DNA of 64,000 bases, taken from the NCBI GenBank assembly GCA_026545225.1, contig CM048853.1, positions 40,564,755 through 40,628,754 on the forward strand, read 5' to 3'. The position numbers and the translations under genes were made by a program. This document shows positions 26,028 through 38,209 of this stretch, one piece after another. Below the pieces are notes generated by a model, which had not been told where the DNA came from, did not search any database, and was given only the letters and a program-made list of their open reading frames with translations. The DNA comes from Cornus controversa. Its lineage: Eukaryota; Streptophyta; Magnoliopsida; Cornales; Cornaceae. Numbering within the stretch: position 1 is the stretch's first letter; each line of letters begins with the position of its first letter.

Positions 26028-26414
26028 TCATTGTGACTTTCCATATTCATTTATCAAAATTAAATAGTCATAATTAGTTGATTACGTGATTAAATATATC
26101 ATTTAATCATCCATGAATAAAGAGGCTTTTAAGTTGCTTGTAATTCTCATCTCTTGAATTTCATAATTAATTCATCATTTATATTTGTTGTAACTCTTTT
26201 TTCTTGGCTTCTATAATCACGTTCATATTTAATCACCATAAATGATTTGTAAATCCTAACTTTTGGGTTACTTGATTAAATATATTATTTAATTACCCAT
26301 AAGTAGAGACAATAAATATGAAGCGTATAAAAGGAGGCCTCGAAAACAATTTTTGTCCCAGGGCAAATCTAACTTTTGGGTTCAGGAAACGGTTTTTGTC
26401 CTCGGAAGATTGCA

Positions 26415-26700
26415 AAGGTTGATTGTGTTTCGTGGTAGTGGGTGTTGTCATTGGGACACAAGTTTGTTTGTTGACACACACACTAGAGTTGGGTTTGTCA
26501 TTTAGACACAGTTTTGTCTATTGATATTCTCGATAGACCAAAAAGGGATCAATTAAACACAGTTTTGTCTATTGACACATATGGTGATGATTTTAGACAC
26601 ATTTTTATCTATTGTTACACCTGTGGTGGTGAGTGTTGGGATTTAGACACAATTTTGTCTATTGACACACACACATTGGAGTCGAGGTTGTCAAATTAGA
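26415..26700. repeat. Degenerate tandem repeat with TTTTGTCTATTGACACA motif
   Basis: About five irregular units, each built as TTAGACACA, TTTTGTCTATTGACACAC and a variable GGTGATG or TTGGAGT spacer. Core copies lie near 26455, 26503, 26558, 26598 and 26642. The array abuts the broken 5' edge of the chromovirus at about 26702. Confidence 0.7.
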
Positions 26701-26701
26701 C

Positions 26702-29393
26702 ATAGGTGAATTCATTCTCCTCACTGATCATGAGGCCTTGAAATACATCAATGGCCAGCACAAGCTGAGTAGACGGCATGCCAAATGGGTGGCATACTTG
26801 CAAGAGTTCACATTTGCACTGAGGCACCAGGCAGGGAGTCTGAACCGTGTTGCAGATGCACTGAGCCGTCTTACGTTGCTCCTCACTATCATGAGCACCA
26901 GAGTTGCAGGTTTCGATACATTCTCTGATATGTATGCTGCAGATCCTTCCTTCGAGAGGATAATTCAGGAGGTAACTGATGGTCAACGCTATGATTTTAT
27001 TTTGCACAATAGTTACCTGTTTCGTGGATTAAAGTTGTGCATCCCAGATTGTTCACTAAGGCAACAGATTATTAATGAACTTCATAACGAGGGTCATTTT
27101 GGGCGAGACAAGACGTTGGGTCTGATCTCTTCCGACTATTATTGGCCCAACTTGACCAATGACGTGGCTCATTATGTGGAGCGTTGTTATGTGTGTTAGC
27201 GGTCCAAGGGAGTTCTCACTAATGCGGGCCTGTACACACCTTTACCGGTCCCTGAAGCCCCTTGGATTAATGTCAGTATGGACTTTGTGTTAGGTTTACC
27301 TCGTACCCAACGGGCCGTGGATTCTATTTTGGTTGTGGTCGGCCGGTTTTCCAAGATGGCCCATTTTGTTGCTCGCAGAAAAATAATGGATGTTGCCCGG
27401 GTCGCCCATCTTTACTTCAAGGAGATTGTGCGTTTACATGGTGTTTCCCAATCCATTACCTCAGATCGTGATACCAAGTTCATGAGTCAATTCTGGAAAA
27501 GTCTATGGGAGAAACTGAAAACGAAGTTGAATTTTAGCAGCGCCTACCATCCTCAGACAGATGGTTAGACAGAGGTGGTGAACCGGAGTTTGGGGAACCT
27601 TTTGAGGAGTTTGGTAGGAACTAAACCAAAGCAGTGGAATTTGGCATTACCTCAAGCAGAATTTTCTTATAACAGGTCGAAGAACAGATCAACAGGAATA
27701 AGCCCATTTGAGATTGTCTATGATCAGAACCCATCTGGGGTGCTTGACTTAGCCCCTATTCCGCGCGTGGGTCGTTTCAATCGCAAGGCAGATGAGATAA
27801 CAGAACATCTTCGAGGTATCCATGAGCAGGTCAAGTTGGCCATTCACGAGAGTAATGCCAAGTACAAGGTTCAGACTGACAGCCACCGTCGTCAAGTACT
27901 TTTTGACGTTGGTGATTTTGTTTGGGTGGTATTAACTCGTGATCATTTCCCTATTGGAGAGTATAACAAGCTAAATGAGCGAAAGATTGGTCCCTATGAG
28001 ATCTTGCAGAAGATCAATGATAACGCCTACAGACTGCGTCTCCCCAGTCATTTGAGGACTTCTGACATTTTTAATGTGAAACATCTGAGTCCTTGTTTTA
28101 TAGATTCCGATGAAGTTACAGTAAACTCAAGGACGACTTCTTTCCAACCCGAGGTGACTGATGCAGGAGCATCCGAGTCAGATGATGCCGAGCTGTCAGA
28201 TGACACGTTGATGGCACTGAAATATCTTGAGTTGGTAGATCAGCGTAAAGATGGCAGAAAACCGTGACCTTGTCACTAATTAGGGTATTTTTGGATGCGC
28301 TTCAGTATTTTGGCCATAACTTTGGCAACAGGTGTCAGAATCGCCTTTATGACCACAATTCGGAAAGCTTGGTTCGGCGCGCACGTCATAGGCATCTAGC
28401 TAAAGCTAAGTGTGTATTTTTTCGAAGCCAAAATTCATTGTTTTTTTCTCCGAATCCCTAATTTTAATTATTTATTTCCTTTTTTAGTAATATTTCTTTT
28501 GTCGATTAGGAAGTGATTCTGGACTCGATTTGAGCCAGATTTCTGGTAGCTTCCTAATTTTATTTCGTATTTTATTTTGGCATGATTATTAGGATTTTGC
28601 TATTTTTGGTATTGTTGACCAGTTTCAACTATATTGCCCGGCTTGTGAGTTGATGCTAAGGCACTTTTGATTTTGAATAATAATATTGAGTACTAGAGAC
28701 TTTTCTTTGAATTTTTTGGGCAATTCTCGTGCTTTCTTTCTATTTATTTTCTGTTGCCCTTACCCTACAAAATAATCACTATTCTGTCCGGCGTCAGCAA
28801 GTGGCTATAGGCTCGGTTTGGTTGAAGCTTGTGATGGTGAGTCATTCAATATTTTATATTTCTATGTATGAATTGGTTGATTGATTCACATAGTAAAAAT
28901 ATGTTATAATATTATGGATAACAACCTTGCTCCTTGCTTGAACATATGTGATTGAGTTCTCTAAGTCATCTGTGCTACATTCACAACTGTTTGGGTGCAT
29001 GAGATGGGTCTGATCATATTTGATAGATCATTTTCCAATTCATTGTACAACAATTAAAGAAATTGGGCTGAGGTTAATATGCTTAGTTGGGCTGCCATAG
29101 TTTAGACATTAGGTTTTGTTTGGGCAGCTATGATTGGGCTAGCTTGCATAGTTTACAATAGGCAGCTAGTGTATGGTTTAGTTTATGGATTGACCCAGTG
29201 AAATTCAAATTAGGCCCAATATCAATTTAAAATGGAATGGATTGATTTTATAGGCTTGGCTTGACATGAGACCGGATCGAAATTGTAGGCTTTGGATTTC
29301 TAGGTTGGCAATGGATTCGAGGGGTTCCGGATAAAAACCCGAGGCAAGTTGATACTTGTTCTTTTCTCCTATTCACTTATATTTAATTTACGT

Positions 29394-29431
<38 letters not shown>

Positions 29432-29477
29432 GCACATTAAATCATGTATGCACACACACACATATATATATAATATA

Positions 29478-29508
<31 letters not shown>

Positions 29509-30442
29509 TGATGACTATGGACATGGAAATTTAAATTGCTTTATTTGAGATTATGTTTTGTAATTTATATTATGATTGATAAAGGTGATTGTGTTATAAT
29601 TTATTTACATGATGACTATGGACATGGTGATTTAAATTGCTTTATCTGAAATTATGTTATGCAATTTAAATTGTAGTTGATGCAGGTGATTGTGTTATAA
29701 TTTATTCACGTGTTTGATATTTCAGTGCAATTGGTGTATTATTTTATGTGCATTATTTGTTAATGTGCATGTGTGTGCTTGTTAACTTTTCTGTACAATT
29801 AAATGTGTTCGTTGACTAAATTGTGGCATTTTATGTATACAATGATAATTATTATTTGTACTCGTGGATGTATAATTGGTACATTTAAATTATGTCAGGT
29901 TATGTGCACAAATTGTACACGGTTGCTTGTACTTGCCAATATGCTTTGTCCATTTAAATTCATTGAATGTTAAATGTTTTATGATTAAATTGTAATATTA
30001 GATGTTATTACTTATTTATATATTAATTAAATTATTTTGAGATTATGACACAAAAGTCAACTTGCTGTGGCAATGAAAGATTGTTCAGCATATCCTTGTT
30101 GAGCTCTGAGCTCACTCCCTCCCAGACTTTGCAGGTTAGGTTGCTGATATGAGAACAATTACGGGACTTGGTAGTACCGGTCGAAGAGGTAGCAATCTGG
30201 GACCATTAGAATTCACTTCTATCTAGTTTTTGAAATATTGTATATTTTTGAGGATTTGTATGAAAGAAATATATTTAATATTATCTTCCAATGTAATAGC
30301 ATTTGTACAGGACTTTATATATAAAGGGACTATTTGGAAACTTTAGATTTCTCTTTCTTCCTTTATTTTATTTTAATTTAATTTTGTTTTTATTTATTTT
30401 TTTCACATCCCTGATTTCTCTTCAAAAATCCGGGGTGTGACA
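26702..30442 (+). mobile_element. 5'-truncated Ty3/gypsy chromovirus (CRM-like), fossil
   Basis: The coding part (26702-28267) starts inside RNase H (TDHEALKYINGQHKLS, HQAGSLNRVADALS). It then has the integrase zinc-binding region (HNEGHFGRDKT), the integrase core (27270-27570, [25 protein letters not shown]) and the integrase C-terminal part (YNKLNERKIGPYEIL, TSDIFNVKHLSP). The wording of the C-terminal part is closest to CRM-type chromoviruses from memory. A 3' LTR of about 2.2 kb probably spans 28271-30442, since these ends are TGTCAC and GTGACA, but the LTR start is inferred. Gag, protease and reverse transcriptase are absent. The element is broken, with a few interruptions in the remaining coding part, and is probably old. 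Confidence 0.85.
29399..29510. repeat. (TA)n microsatellites within the putative chromovirus LTR
   Basis: TA runs at about 29399-29428 and 29481-29509 flank a short CA run. Just to the right, about 105 bp starting TGATGACTATGGACATGG is directly duplicated (29508 and 29612). Confidence 0.85.
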
Positions 30443-30529
30443 CTTACTGCTCGAGCCTTGAAGTCAATAATAATTTTTGTACATAAAGTATTCTTGGTTC
30501 TACTAATCATCTCTGAGTAGTTGTTGATA

Positions 30530-30945
30530 CCAAATTTGAGGGAGGAATTGCTGGGGCAAAACAGTTACACAGATCCAAGGTTCTAAACAATCAGGTGAAA
30601 GAGTATATGGAGCAATCTGCTCTTCACCAGCAATACTGCACAAACAAGGGTTTCTCAAGGTAAGTTGAAACAAGTTGATGCCTGCTAACTTTATTACCTG
30701 TGAAACATTAAAGTTTATTTTTCCTCAGCATAAAACAGGACAGAAGAGCCACCGTTCATCCCTCTGTCATGAGCAAGCTCACCAATGAAGTTGTGGATGA
30801 TGCCCGAGTAAGATGGTAAAATTATCACGAGCAAGCGACTGCAACAGATTTTGCATTGGCTATTATGAGCAAGGTTTTTGGTCATGCAAGGGCAAGGAGT
30901 GTAGCAGCCGGACTGGTGTTTGCATACCCCAGAGCTAGACGATTT
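30530..30945 (+). pseudogene. Fragment of a DJ-1-like (DJ-1C type) host gene
   Basis: Two exon-like blocks flank a kept intron (about 30661-30728, GTAAGT donor, TTTTCCTCAG acceptor). Block 1 reads FEGGIAGAKQLHRSKVL and then, in another frame, VYGAICSSPAILHKQGFLK, which contains the C-S-S-P elbow where DJ-1 proteins carry their active Cys. Block 2 reads ATVHPSVMSKLTNEVVDDAR, then [20 protein letters not shown] ending LVFAYPR. These match the second half of plant DJ-1 homologues, most like the chloroplast DJ-1C type. The frame shifts within block 1 and again in block 2, and the N-terminal half is missing, so this is not a working gene. The kept intron shows a DNA-level copy rather than a processed one. 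Confidence 0.75.
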
Positions 30946-31315
30946 AGGATGCAATCCATATGTTTATGGAGCTATATTCTCCAAATGAAATCAGCCCGAA
31001 GGAGACATTTTTTACCAAGTGCTTGGTGATACAAGGATGAAGGGGTAAAATTATCATCCGGTCCAATGAGTTCAGAAAACAGATCAGGCCCACATCGGCT
31101 TGAGTCCATGTATCAGCAGAAAGCCCAAATGGGCTGGCTTGTTAATTGTTAAGGGCCTAATCACCCCACCGCAATGCTAAAAAGGCCAAATCTAAAGCAG
31201 ACTTATAACTCAAAAAGGAATCCAAATTTTTTGAAAGAAAAGTTAGCTGACAATAAGAAAATTAAAGTCTTAAAAGAATTAAAATTCCTACTTGTATAAA
31301 TATTCATGAAACTAT

Positions 31316-31580
31316 CACTACAAGAAAAATCACTTTTAACGACGGGCAAAAATGCTTTCCATGATGGGCTTTGTCCATTGTAATATGGCCTGTCGTAGTT
31401 AATAAGTAACTTTCCACGATGGTCTCAATGCCCGTCGTAGAAAGTCCACTTTTCACAACGTGCCACGCCTGTCATAGAAAGGCAACTTTTCACAACGTGC
31501 CACGCCTGTCATAGAAAAATCACTTTCCACGACAGGGTAAGCCGTCATGGACTTTCTACGACAGACTTGGCCCCTCGTAA
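31316..31580. repeat. CACTA left subterminal repeat zone
   Basis: Six or more copies of a motif about 10-12 bp long, such as CCACGATGG, ACGACGGGC, CCCGTCGTAG and GCCTGTCATAG, occur in both orientations. A roughly 42-bp stretch (TTTTCACAACGTGCCACGCC start) is directly repeated at 31449 and 31488. The matching right zone is 41600-41790. Confidence 0.85.
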
Positions 31581-31932
31581 AAAGTAAATTTGTTTTAAAA
31601 AAGAAATTTGGATGCTTTCCATTATCCCATAACCGGTACAACAACCAAACACAACCAGAACTCCATCCAAATCCATATATATCCTCACCAAGCCTTGTAT
31701 AAACAACATGATATAAATAAACTTAAAAGTATAGAAAATGGTAAATTTGAATTTAAAGCTTACCAATCACAAAAAATAAATCCCAATCCATTTTTATATT
31801 CATTAAAGAGTTCAAAAGTACAAAGTTCCATCACTATTATTATCAGTACAAGAGAAAAGTTTCAATCCTAACACAACCAAGACATTTCCCACCAAGTTCA
31901 AACTGCAAAAGTTTCACTCCAAAGCATTTAAA

Positions 31933-34900
31933 TGTAATACCCCGAAAAATTTGGACGTCTATTATTTTAAAGAATTTAAATTTCTTTATATTATTATTTT
32001 TTTTATTTTTCAATTCATGTGGAATGCCTTTATATGCATTTTATCATTTCATGTGAATTGTTAGGTCTTTATACAATTATTATTTTATGTGAATTGGTTG
32101 TCTTTATAAATTCTTTCATTTCATGTGAATTGCTCTATTTTTATTTTTATCAATTTATATGAATTGTTTATTGATTGTGTATTATTTGATTTAAATATTT
32201 TAAATGCTTTGAATTGGGCTAGGGAGGAATCTGGGCTGGAATGGTTGGGCTAAGAATATGCTTAATTAAGTTGTTGGGCCATGGTTATAATTATATTATT
32301 ATGGTTATTATTATTATTATTTTTAGTTATTTAGTTTTTAGAAAATAATAATAATAATAATAATAGAATAAAAATGATTAGGACAAAAGATAATAGAAAT
32401 TAGGGTTTTTGCCGTTGCTTTACGCACAGAACTGAGGGAGTAAACAAAAGAGAGAAGGAGTTCGGGTGAACGAGTGTTTGAATCGTCAAAGAGGCAAGTT
32501 TGATTCTTCTCTTCCCCTTTGAATCCGTATGCATAGTTTAGGTTTGAGGATTGTGTTTATTTTGGAAATTTGTATATAATTGTATGTTTTTTTTCTCTGT
32601 TGATAAATTTTGTGAGAATTAATTATGGTAATTGTATAGACATGTTGCTAGAAATTTGTATGCATTTAATTATGAAATTAAATAATTTTGCATGCTAAGA
32701 ATAATTCTGTGAATTAAACATTAGGATTTTGGAGTTTTGGTACAGTTTTAGAGTATTTTTGCATATGTATATACATGTATATATGATTGTATAGGCGGGT
32801 GTATATATATACGAACATGAAATTTGGGTCTACTGTGTTTATCATTTTTGAGGGATTTTGTTCCGATTAAAAGGTAGATCTTACTTCCTAGAACAATCCT
32901 TGAAAGTTTCGTTATGAACCGTTGGGTAGATTGACGGGAAATTGAGTTTTAAATTTTAGATTTTCGAAACTTGAAATTGGGTGTTTTTGATTTAGTCCGC
33001 GAGAGGGGATAATTTTGGTACCAATACGTAGCTTAGATCGATACGAGTTCAATGGTATATTCATATGCGCGATTCGGTGCTCGGAAGTGATTGGGAAGCT
33101 CGGCCTCCATTGTTGGCCGCTGGAGCTTCAGCCGGGGAAGAAGGAAGAAGAAAGAAAAAAAAAAAAAAGAAGAAAAAGAAAAGGGGCCACGCGTTCCCCG
33201 GCGCGTGGGGGCGCGTGCCGCCGGCGCCGGTGGCCGGAAAATTATTTTTGGGGCCACTCTCGGGGGCCCACCTCTGGGTCCAATATGGGCCCATTCCGAA
33301 TTGTTTTAATATTTATTTTGTATTTTTGAAATTTTTGAGAAAACTTGAAAATCTGGAAAAATGATTTTTTTAAAATATTTTTATAATTCTAAAAATTCCC
33401 AAAATTTTATTTCAACTTCCTGGGAGCTTAAGGCGCTTGGGGTTTAAATTTCATATCAAAATTATTTACCATTGTCTTTAAATTAATTTTTAAAGTGTCT
33501 AAAAACTGGATTTTTCAGCCTCTTTAATTTTAAAAAATAGTTAGAAATTTTAAAAAATTCCGAAATTTTTACTGTAGCTCTCTGAAGGCTAAATACACTT
33601 GAGTTTAAATTGTCAACTCAAAATGATCTTTCCTTGTTATTCAATTGATTTTTAAAATATCCAAAAGTTGGGTTTTTCACATTCTGTAATTTTAGAAAAT
33701 ACTTTTATAATCCCAAAAATTCCCAAATTTTTACTGTAATTCTCTGGAGGATAAATACACTTGGGTTTAAATTTTCAACTCAAAATAATCTTTCCTTGTT
33801 GTTCAATTTATTTTTAAAATGTCTAAAAGTTGGATTTTCACCTTCTTTTATTTTTAGAAAATATTTTAAAATTCCAGAAAATTCTAGAAAAATTTAGGTA
33901 ACTTTATAGGATTAAAATCCACTTGGGTTTTAAATTTCATGTCAAAATGAGTCTCCCTTGTGATTGTGTTGGTTGTGAAAGTATGCCTCGAATTATGTTT
34001 ATTTTTTTTTGCTAGAATAATATTTTTTTAAAATTCTCAAAAATTCTAGGAAATTCCAGCATGGTTTAATAGGGTTATTAGCAGTAGAATATGCCCAGAA
34101 ACCTAGATAAAATTTAGGTTTAGACTCCCTCATATATTTGGGTGCATTGAAGGTTGAATTGGGAAATTACTTCTTTAATGGATGTTTGAGTTATTTGATT
34201 TACTTGAATGTAATTTTCTTTAAGGATATAAATGCCCATCAAATACTTGATTATAGTCTACTTGTGAACGATTTATCTTATGATGATAATTTAATGTTGG
34301 ATGATTTGAAATAACGGTTTGTGCAAATTAAATCATAATGCACCTTGTTATTTTGTATTGCATATTGGAATGTATCTATGCATTTTATTTTGGCATGTAA
34401 GGATTGCCCGGCGTGTCAGGATCGCCCATACCTAATAAGGTATCTATGCATTTTATTTTGGCATGTAAGGATTGCCTGGGGTGTCAGGATCGCCCATACC
34501 TAATAAGGTATCTATGCATTTTATTTTGGCATGTAAGGATTGCCCGGCGTGTCAGGATCGCCCATACCTAATAAGGTATCTATACATTTTATTTGGCATG
34601 TCAGGATTGCCCGGCGTGTCAGGATCGCCCATACCTAATCAGGTAACTATACATTATATTTGCTTTGTCATGATTGTCGAGACTTAAATAAATGCATGCA
34701 TATGTTTCTTTACTTTGAACTTAAAGAAGGTGTTCATTGTAGAATGATAAGGGTTCGTTGGGATAACATATAAGATGATTTTGATTTCTAAAAACATGAA
34801 CTAGGTAGGGGAATGACCAGTATGTATATATACCTATACCTATTAAGGTATCAAAAGATAAAATGGTGACATGTTAGGATTGCTTAAACTTGATAGCATT

Positions 34901-35545
34901 GTATGTTATGTTTATTTCTGCTGAACGTAAGGAATGTGTTCACGTGTGCATAATAAAGGTTTGGGTGGAATATTATAAATGTTGACTATTGTTTTGGAAA
35001 CATGAAATTGGATAAAAGAATAACTTGTATGTTAAATCTATGAACTTATTTCGTGTCCCTTATATTGAGGGTATGTATATTGGTTCTCTGATTGTGATGT
35101 AGTAGATAGAACTTGCTCGTGGGTTTAACCCACTTTGTTGATATTTCAGGTTTCAGACAGGTTCCACTGCAAGGATAGAGTTTTAGGGTTAGTTGTGACA
35201 GACATCTACTCTCACCAGTCTCAGGGTAGGAATCTATTTTTTTCTTCAGGAGTAAAACTATGAACTCATTTAGAGGTTTTGGTTTTGGATTTCAATTTAA
35301 GTGTTAAACTTTTGTTCTTTCTGGTTAAGGGGTCCTTGGGTTACGGGACTTCCAAATTGTACTACCAGAATTTAATTATTTAGTTATCAATTATTTCAAT
35401 TCAATGGGATTTCTATTCAGCTTTTAACAATTATTCTATTTCTGTCTTTTGCATCTATGCTTGTTGCTACCAGTTGTATGTATCTCCCAGGTTTTGTGTA
35501 TGAGACTGGCCACCTCATGCGCGAAATTTTCTAGGGGGTATTTCA
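31933..35545 (+). mobile_element. Long solo LTR (3.6 kb) inside the CACTA element (fossil)
   Basis: It begins TGTAATACCCCG and ends GGGGGTATTTCA, flanked by a perfect 5-bp duplication TTAAA (31928-31932 and 35546-35550). It is homologous along its length to 6544-9820, including the GC-rich block (about 33180-33300) and four 68-bp minisatellite units (about 34390-34650). No internal region remains, so it is a solo LTR. Because it carries a target duplication inside CACTA sequence, it inserted after or while the CACTA interior existed. Open frames over the GC-rich and A-rich block are not genes. Confidence 0.92.
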
Positions 35546-35892
35546 TTAAATCGAGACTCCAAGTAACCAAGCATAATTGAAAACAAAGTAAAAAACAGAT
35601 GCATCAAAAGACATTACAATCTCTTTTATAGTAGGCACTAGGAAAAGTAAAATGGCACATAGCATTAAGCATAACTAATTGCAAATTTCAGTAGCATCAT
35701 GCATTCCTTATCCTGGATTAGGAACAACTTTATATCTCCAAGGCCCAATTAGGCAACTAACCTGTCAGCTACTTCTGAGAGAGAGTAAATAGTAGACATA
35801 AGTCCAACCATAAACCTCTAGCATGAGTCACTAAAACTTTGGAAATTGAACCAGAAGTACAAGTTTGAAAGAGAGGAATTTGTTCATAACCT
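35546..35892. other. CACTA interior between solo LTR and NDA-like fragment
   Basis: Non-coding and AT-rich. It resumes the host CACTA sequence interrupted at 31932. Nothing else is recognised. Confidence 0.5.
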
Positions 35893-38206
35893 AGGCCAAA
35901 GCTAGAAGGGTTGGTTTTCTAGTGCTTTCAAGAAACCTACTGCAGTCACCAATTGAGAACACGTCCTGCACCAAAGGAACGCGTAGCCACTCATCAACAC
36001 CAATCCTGTAAAACACACATCAATCTCAATCTGCTAAACATAGACAAATAGTCATATAAGACTGAGTTTAGTATGGGAACGTTTTTACTTGAGCATAGGT
36101 TTTACTTTGGAAACAAAGAAGTGAAAATAGGAAAATAAATATGAGAACAAAGGGACCCAAAGATAGCAAGAATGGTAGTGGAATGCAGTATGGCATTAAG
36201 CAAAGAAGAAAAAGTATCTTAATAATTAGCTCAAGATCGACTTTTCTAAGGAAAACTTTAATGGTGTCTCAACTTTCAACTGTTTTAATCTTTTAGACAC
36301 CTCTCTATGGAACTTTAATGGTGTCTCAACTTTCAACTGATTTAATTTTTTAGGAACTCTATGGACTTCCGGAAAATATCTACCAGGAAAGGAGTAACCA
36401 CTTTCTCAAAGGAGTTTCTAGAAAATATGCTTAAATCATCCATACATACAAACTTTGGAAAACGAAAACACAATTTGTAACTTACCTTCCACCTAGAGCT
36501 TTTGGAAGTTCCATGGAGCTTACAAATGGTGAAGGACCAACACCAGTAGACCATACCAGAAGCCCATATGGAACATCAATTCCATCAGTAAAAATAATTT
36601 TCTGAGGTTGAACATCCTTGACAATCACACAGACATGTCAGACTCCTGACTGAGAGTGAGTATTAGAATCAAAATGAAACAAAACAAAACTGAAATGGAA
36701 TGAAAATTTCTTCACATGCTATGACATTTAAATAAATACCAAATCTTTTTTCTTTTTCTTTTTCTTTTTATTTTTATTTTTTTATAGTTGGAACTGGAAG
36801 GTTTGTGGAAATTAGGTAGAACAAGGAAGCAAGGTTTTGATCAACCTTTCTTTCTCTAATTCTTTACTTCTAGTGATATTTGGTAAATTCATCCATTCCA
36901 CTGCACAGATCCATGAACCAGCTCCACTGAGAAGGAAATTTACATGTATATGAAGAAAAGTTTGGATAGCTCTATAACTCATTATTTCACAACAGTACTT
37001 GGGTTTATCAACATTGGCATTTATAACTCCAGGGGGTTGGCTAACTTGGCCCTAATGCCTAGCAAGCTTTAGATCTAAGGATGAAATCCTCTTGGGTGCA
37101 AATAATTCTTTGGAGGTGGATGGGTGTACCAACTAGGAAAAAAAAATAAAAAAAATTGGCATATATACATTGCATAATTCCAACACATCATTGAAAGTAA
37201 ATTACTCTAAAAAAAACCTTAATTATGGGCTTTGTTCCAAATCCATGTCTAGGAAAGAATAAATTGCAGCACTTACACTTACCACCCCATCTTAACCCAT
37301 CTTCTTGATTCCTTCTATAGAAACAGAAGTATAAATTTACTACATATTTTAACAAAAAAAGGATATTTTTTTATATGGGATATTTAAGAGTAGACCTTGC
37401 AAAAAAGGATATTTTAATTATGGGCTTTGTTCCAAGAGCAGACCTTGCAATAAGAAAATGAGCAGTACCAAATAAACATGAAAACATATTTAAGAGTGGT
37501 GCTGACAGGATCATTATATCAATTGATAATCTCTCAACTTAGTTAACTGTTTAGTTGCATATCGGCGAAGGCGATCATCAAATCTTGTTTGCCTGTTAAG
37601 ACATGTAAATCATAATCTTTTAATCACATTTTTTTTTTTTGTTTTTGGTAAATAAATTTTTAATCAAATATTGATCAAGTTAAAATTAGATCTTATTGCA
37701 ATCAAATTCAATAAATGAGCTCTAAAGTCAAGTGGAATACTTCAGCAAAGCCTAGGTGTTGCATAGATGGCATGAACTCTGGTGAAGCTAGCAAGAAAAT
37801 TCAGCTCAATCATATCTAATGAAAATATACCAATGGACAAACCTCAATCAAAGTAATGTTGATATAGTCATTTACATGAGCGTATCTTTGATGAACATCC
37901 CTGAGGATAAAGTCACTAAGTTCACCGCTAAACTCAACTCCTGTGGGACCACCTCCAACAACAACGCAATGTAATTAAGAGTCTTCCCTTCTCATCTTCT
38001 GTAATTCCTACCTCATCCCATACCCAAGAGAAATATTCACAATGAGAGTTCATATCGTGGATCGGTGTCTCAACACCCAATAAAATCAATATCTTCTAAA
38101 GAGTAGAGGCCTCTACTCCAGATGCAATAACTAGCTTGTCATATGAGATTTTAAATTTCCATCGATCCAATGTATCTGCTCCATTAGTAGCAGTTTGACA
38201 GTGCAC
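35893..38206 (-). pseudogene. Captured fragment of an alternative NAD(P)H dehydrogenase (NDA-type) gene
   Basis: Exon-like blocks in gene order on the minus strand: 38206 to about 38090 ([34 protein letters not shown]); about 38020-37843 (ITEDEKGRLL, then [41 protein letters not shown]); about 36632-36486 ([30 protein letters not shown]); 36005-35893 ([37 protein letters not shown]). These match, in order, the middle and C-terminal parts of plant internal type II NAD(P)H:ubiquinone oxidoreductase, including the second Rossmann motif GGGPTG. Introns are kept with GT-AG borders. Stops (after VEASTL, and at LALA-stop), a frame change before LHCVVV, and missing N-terminal FAD domain and EF/C-tail make it non-functional as an NDA enzyme. 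Captured by the CACTA element. Confidence 0.85.
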
Positions 38207-38209
38207 CTA

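Noticed and set aside
33015-33364. Lys-rich or Arg-rich small proteins in several overlapping frames
   Set aside because: All cross the A-rich and GC-rich LTR block on both strands; these are composition-driven frames.
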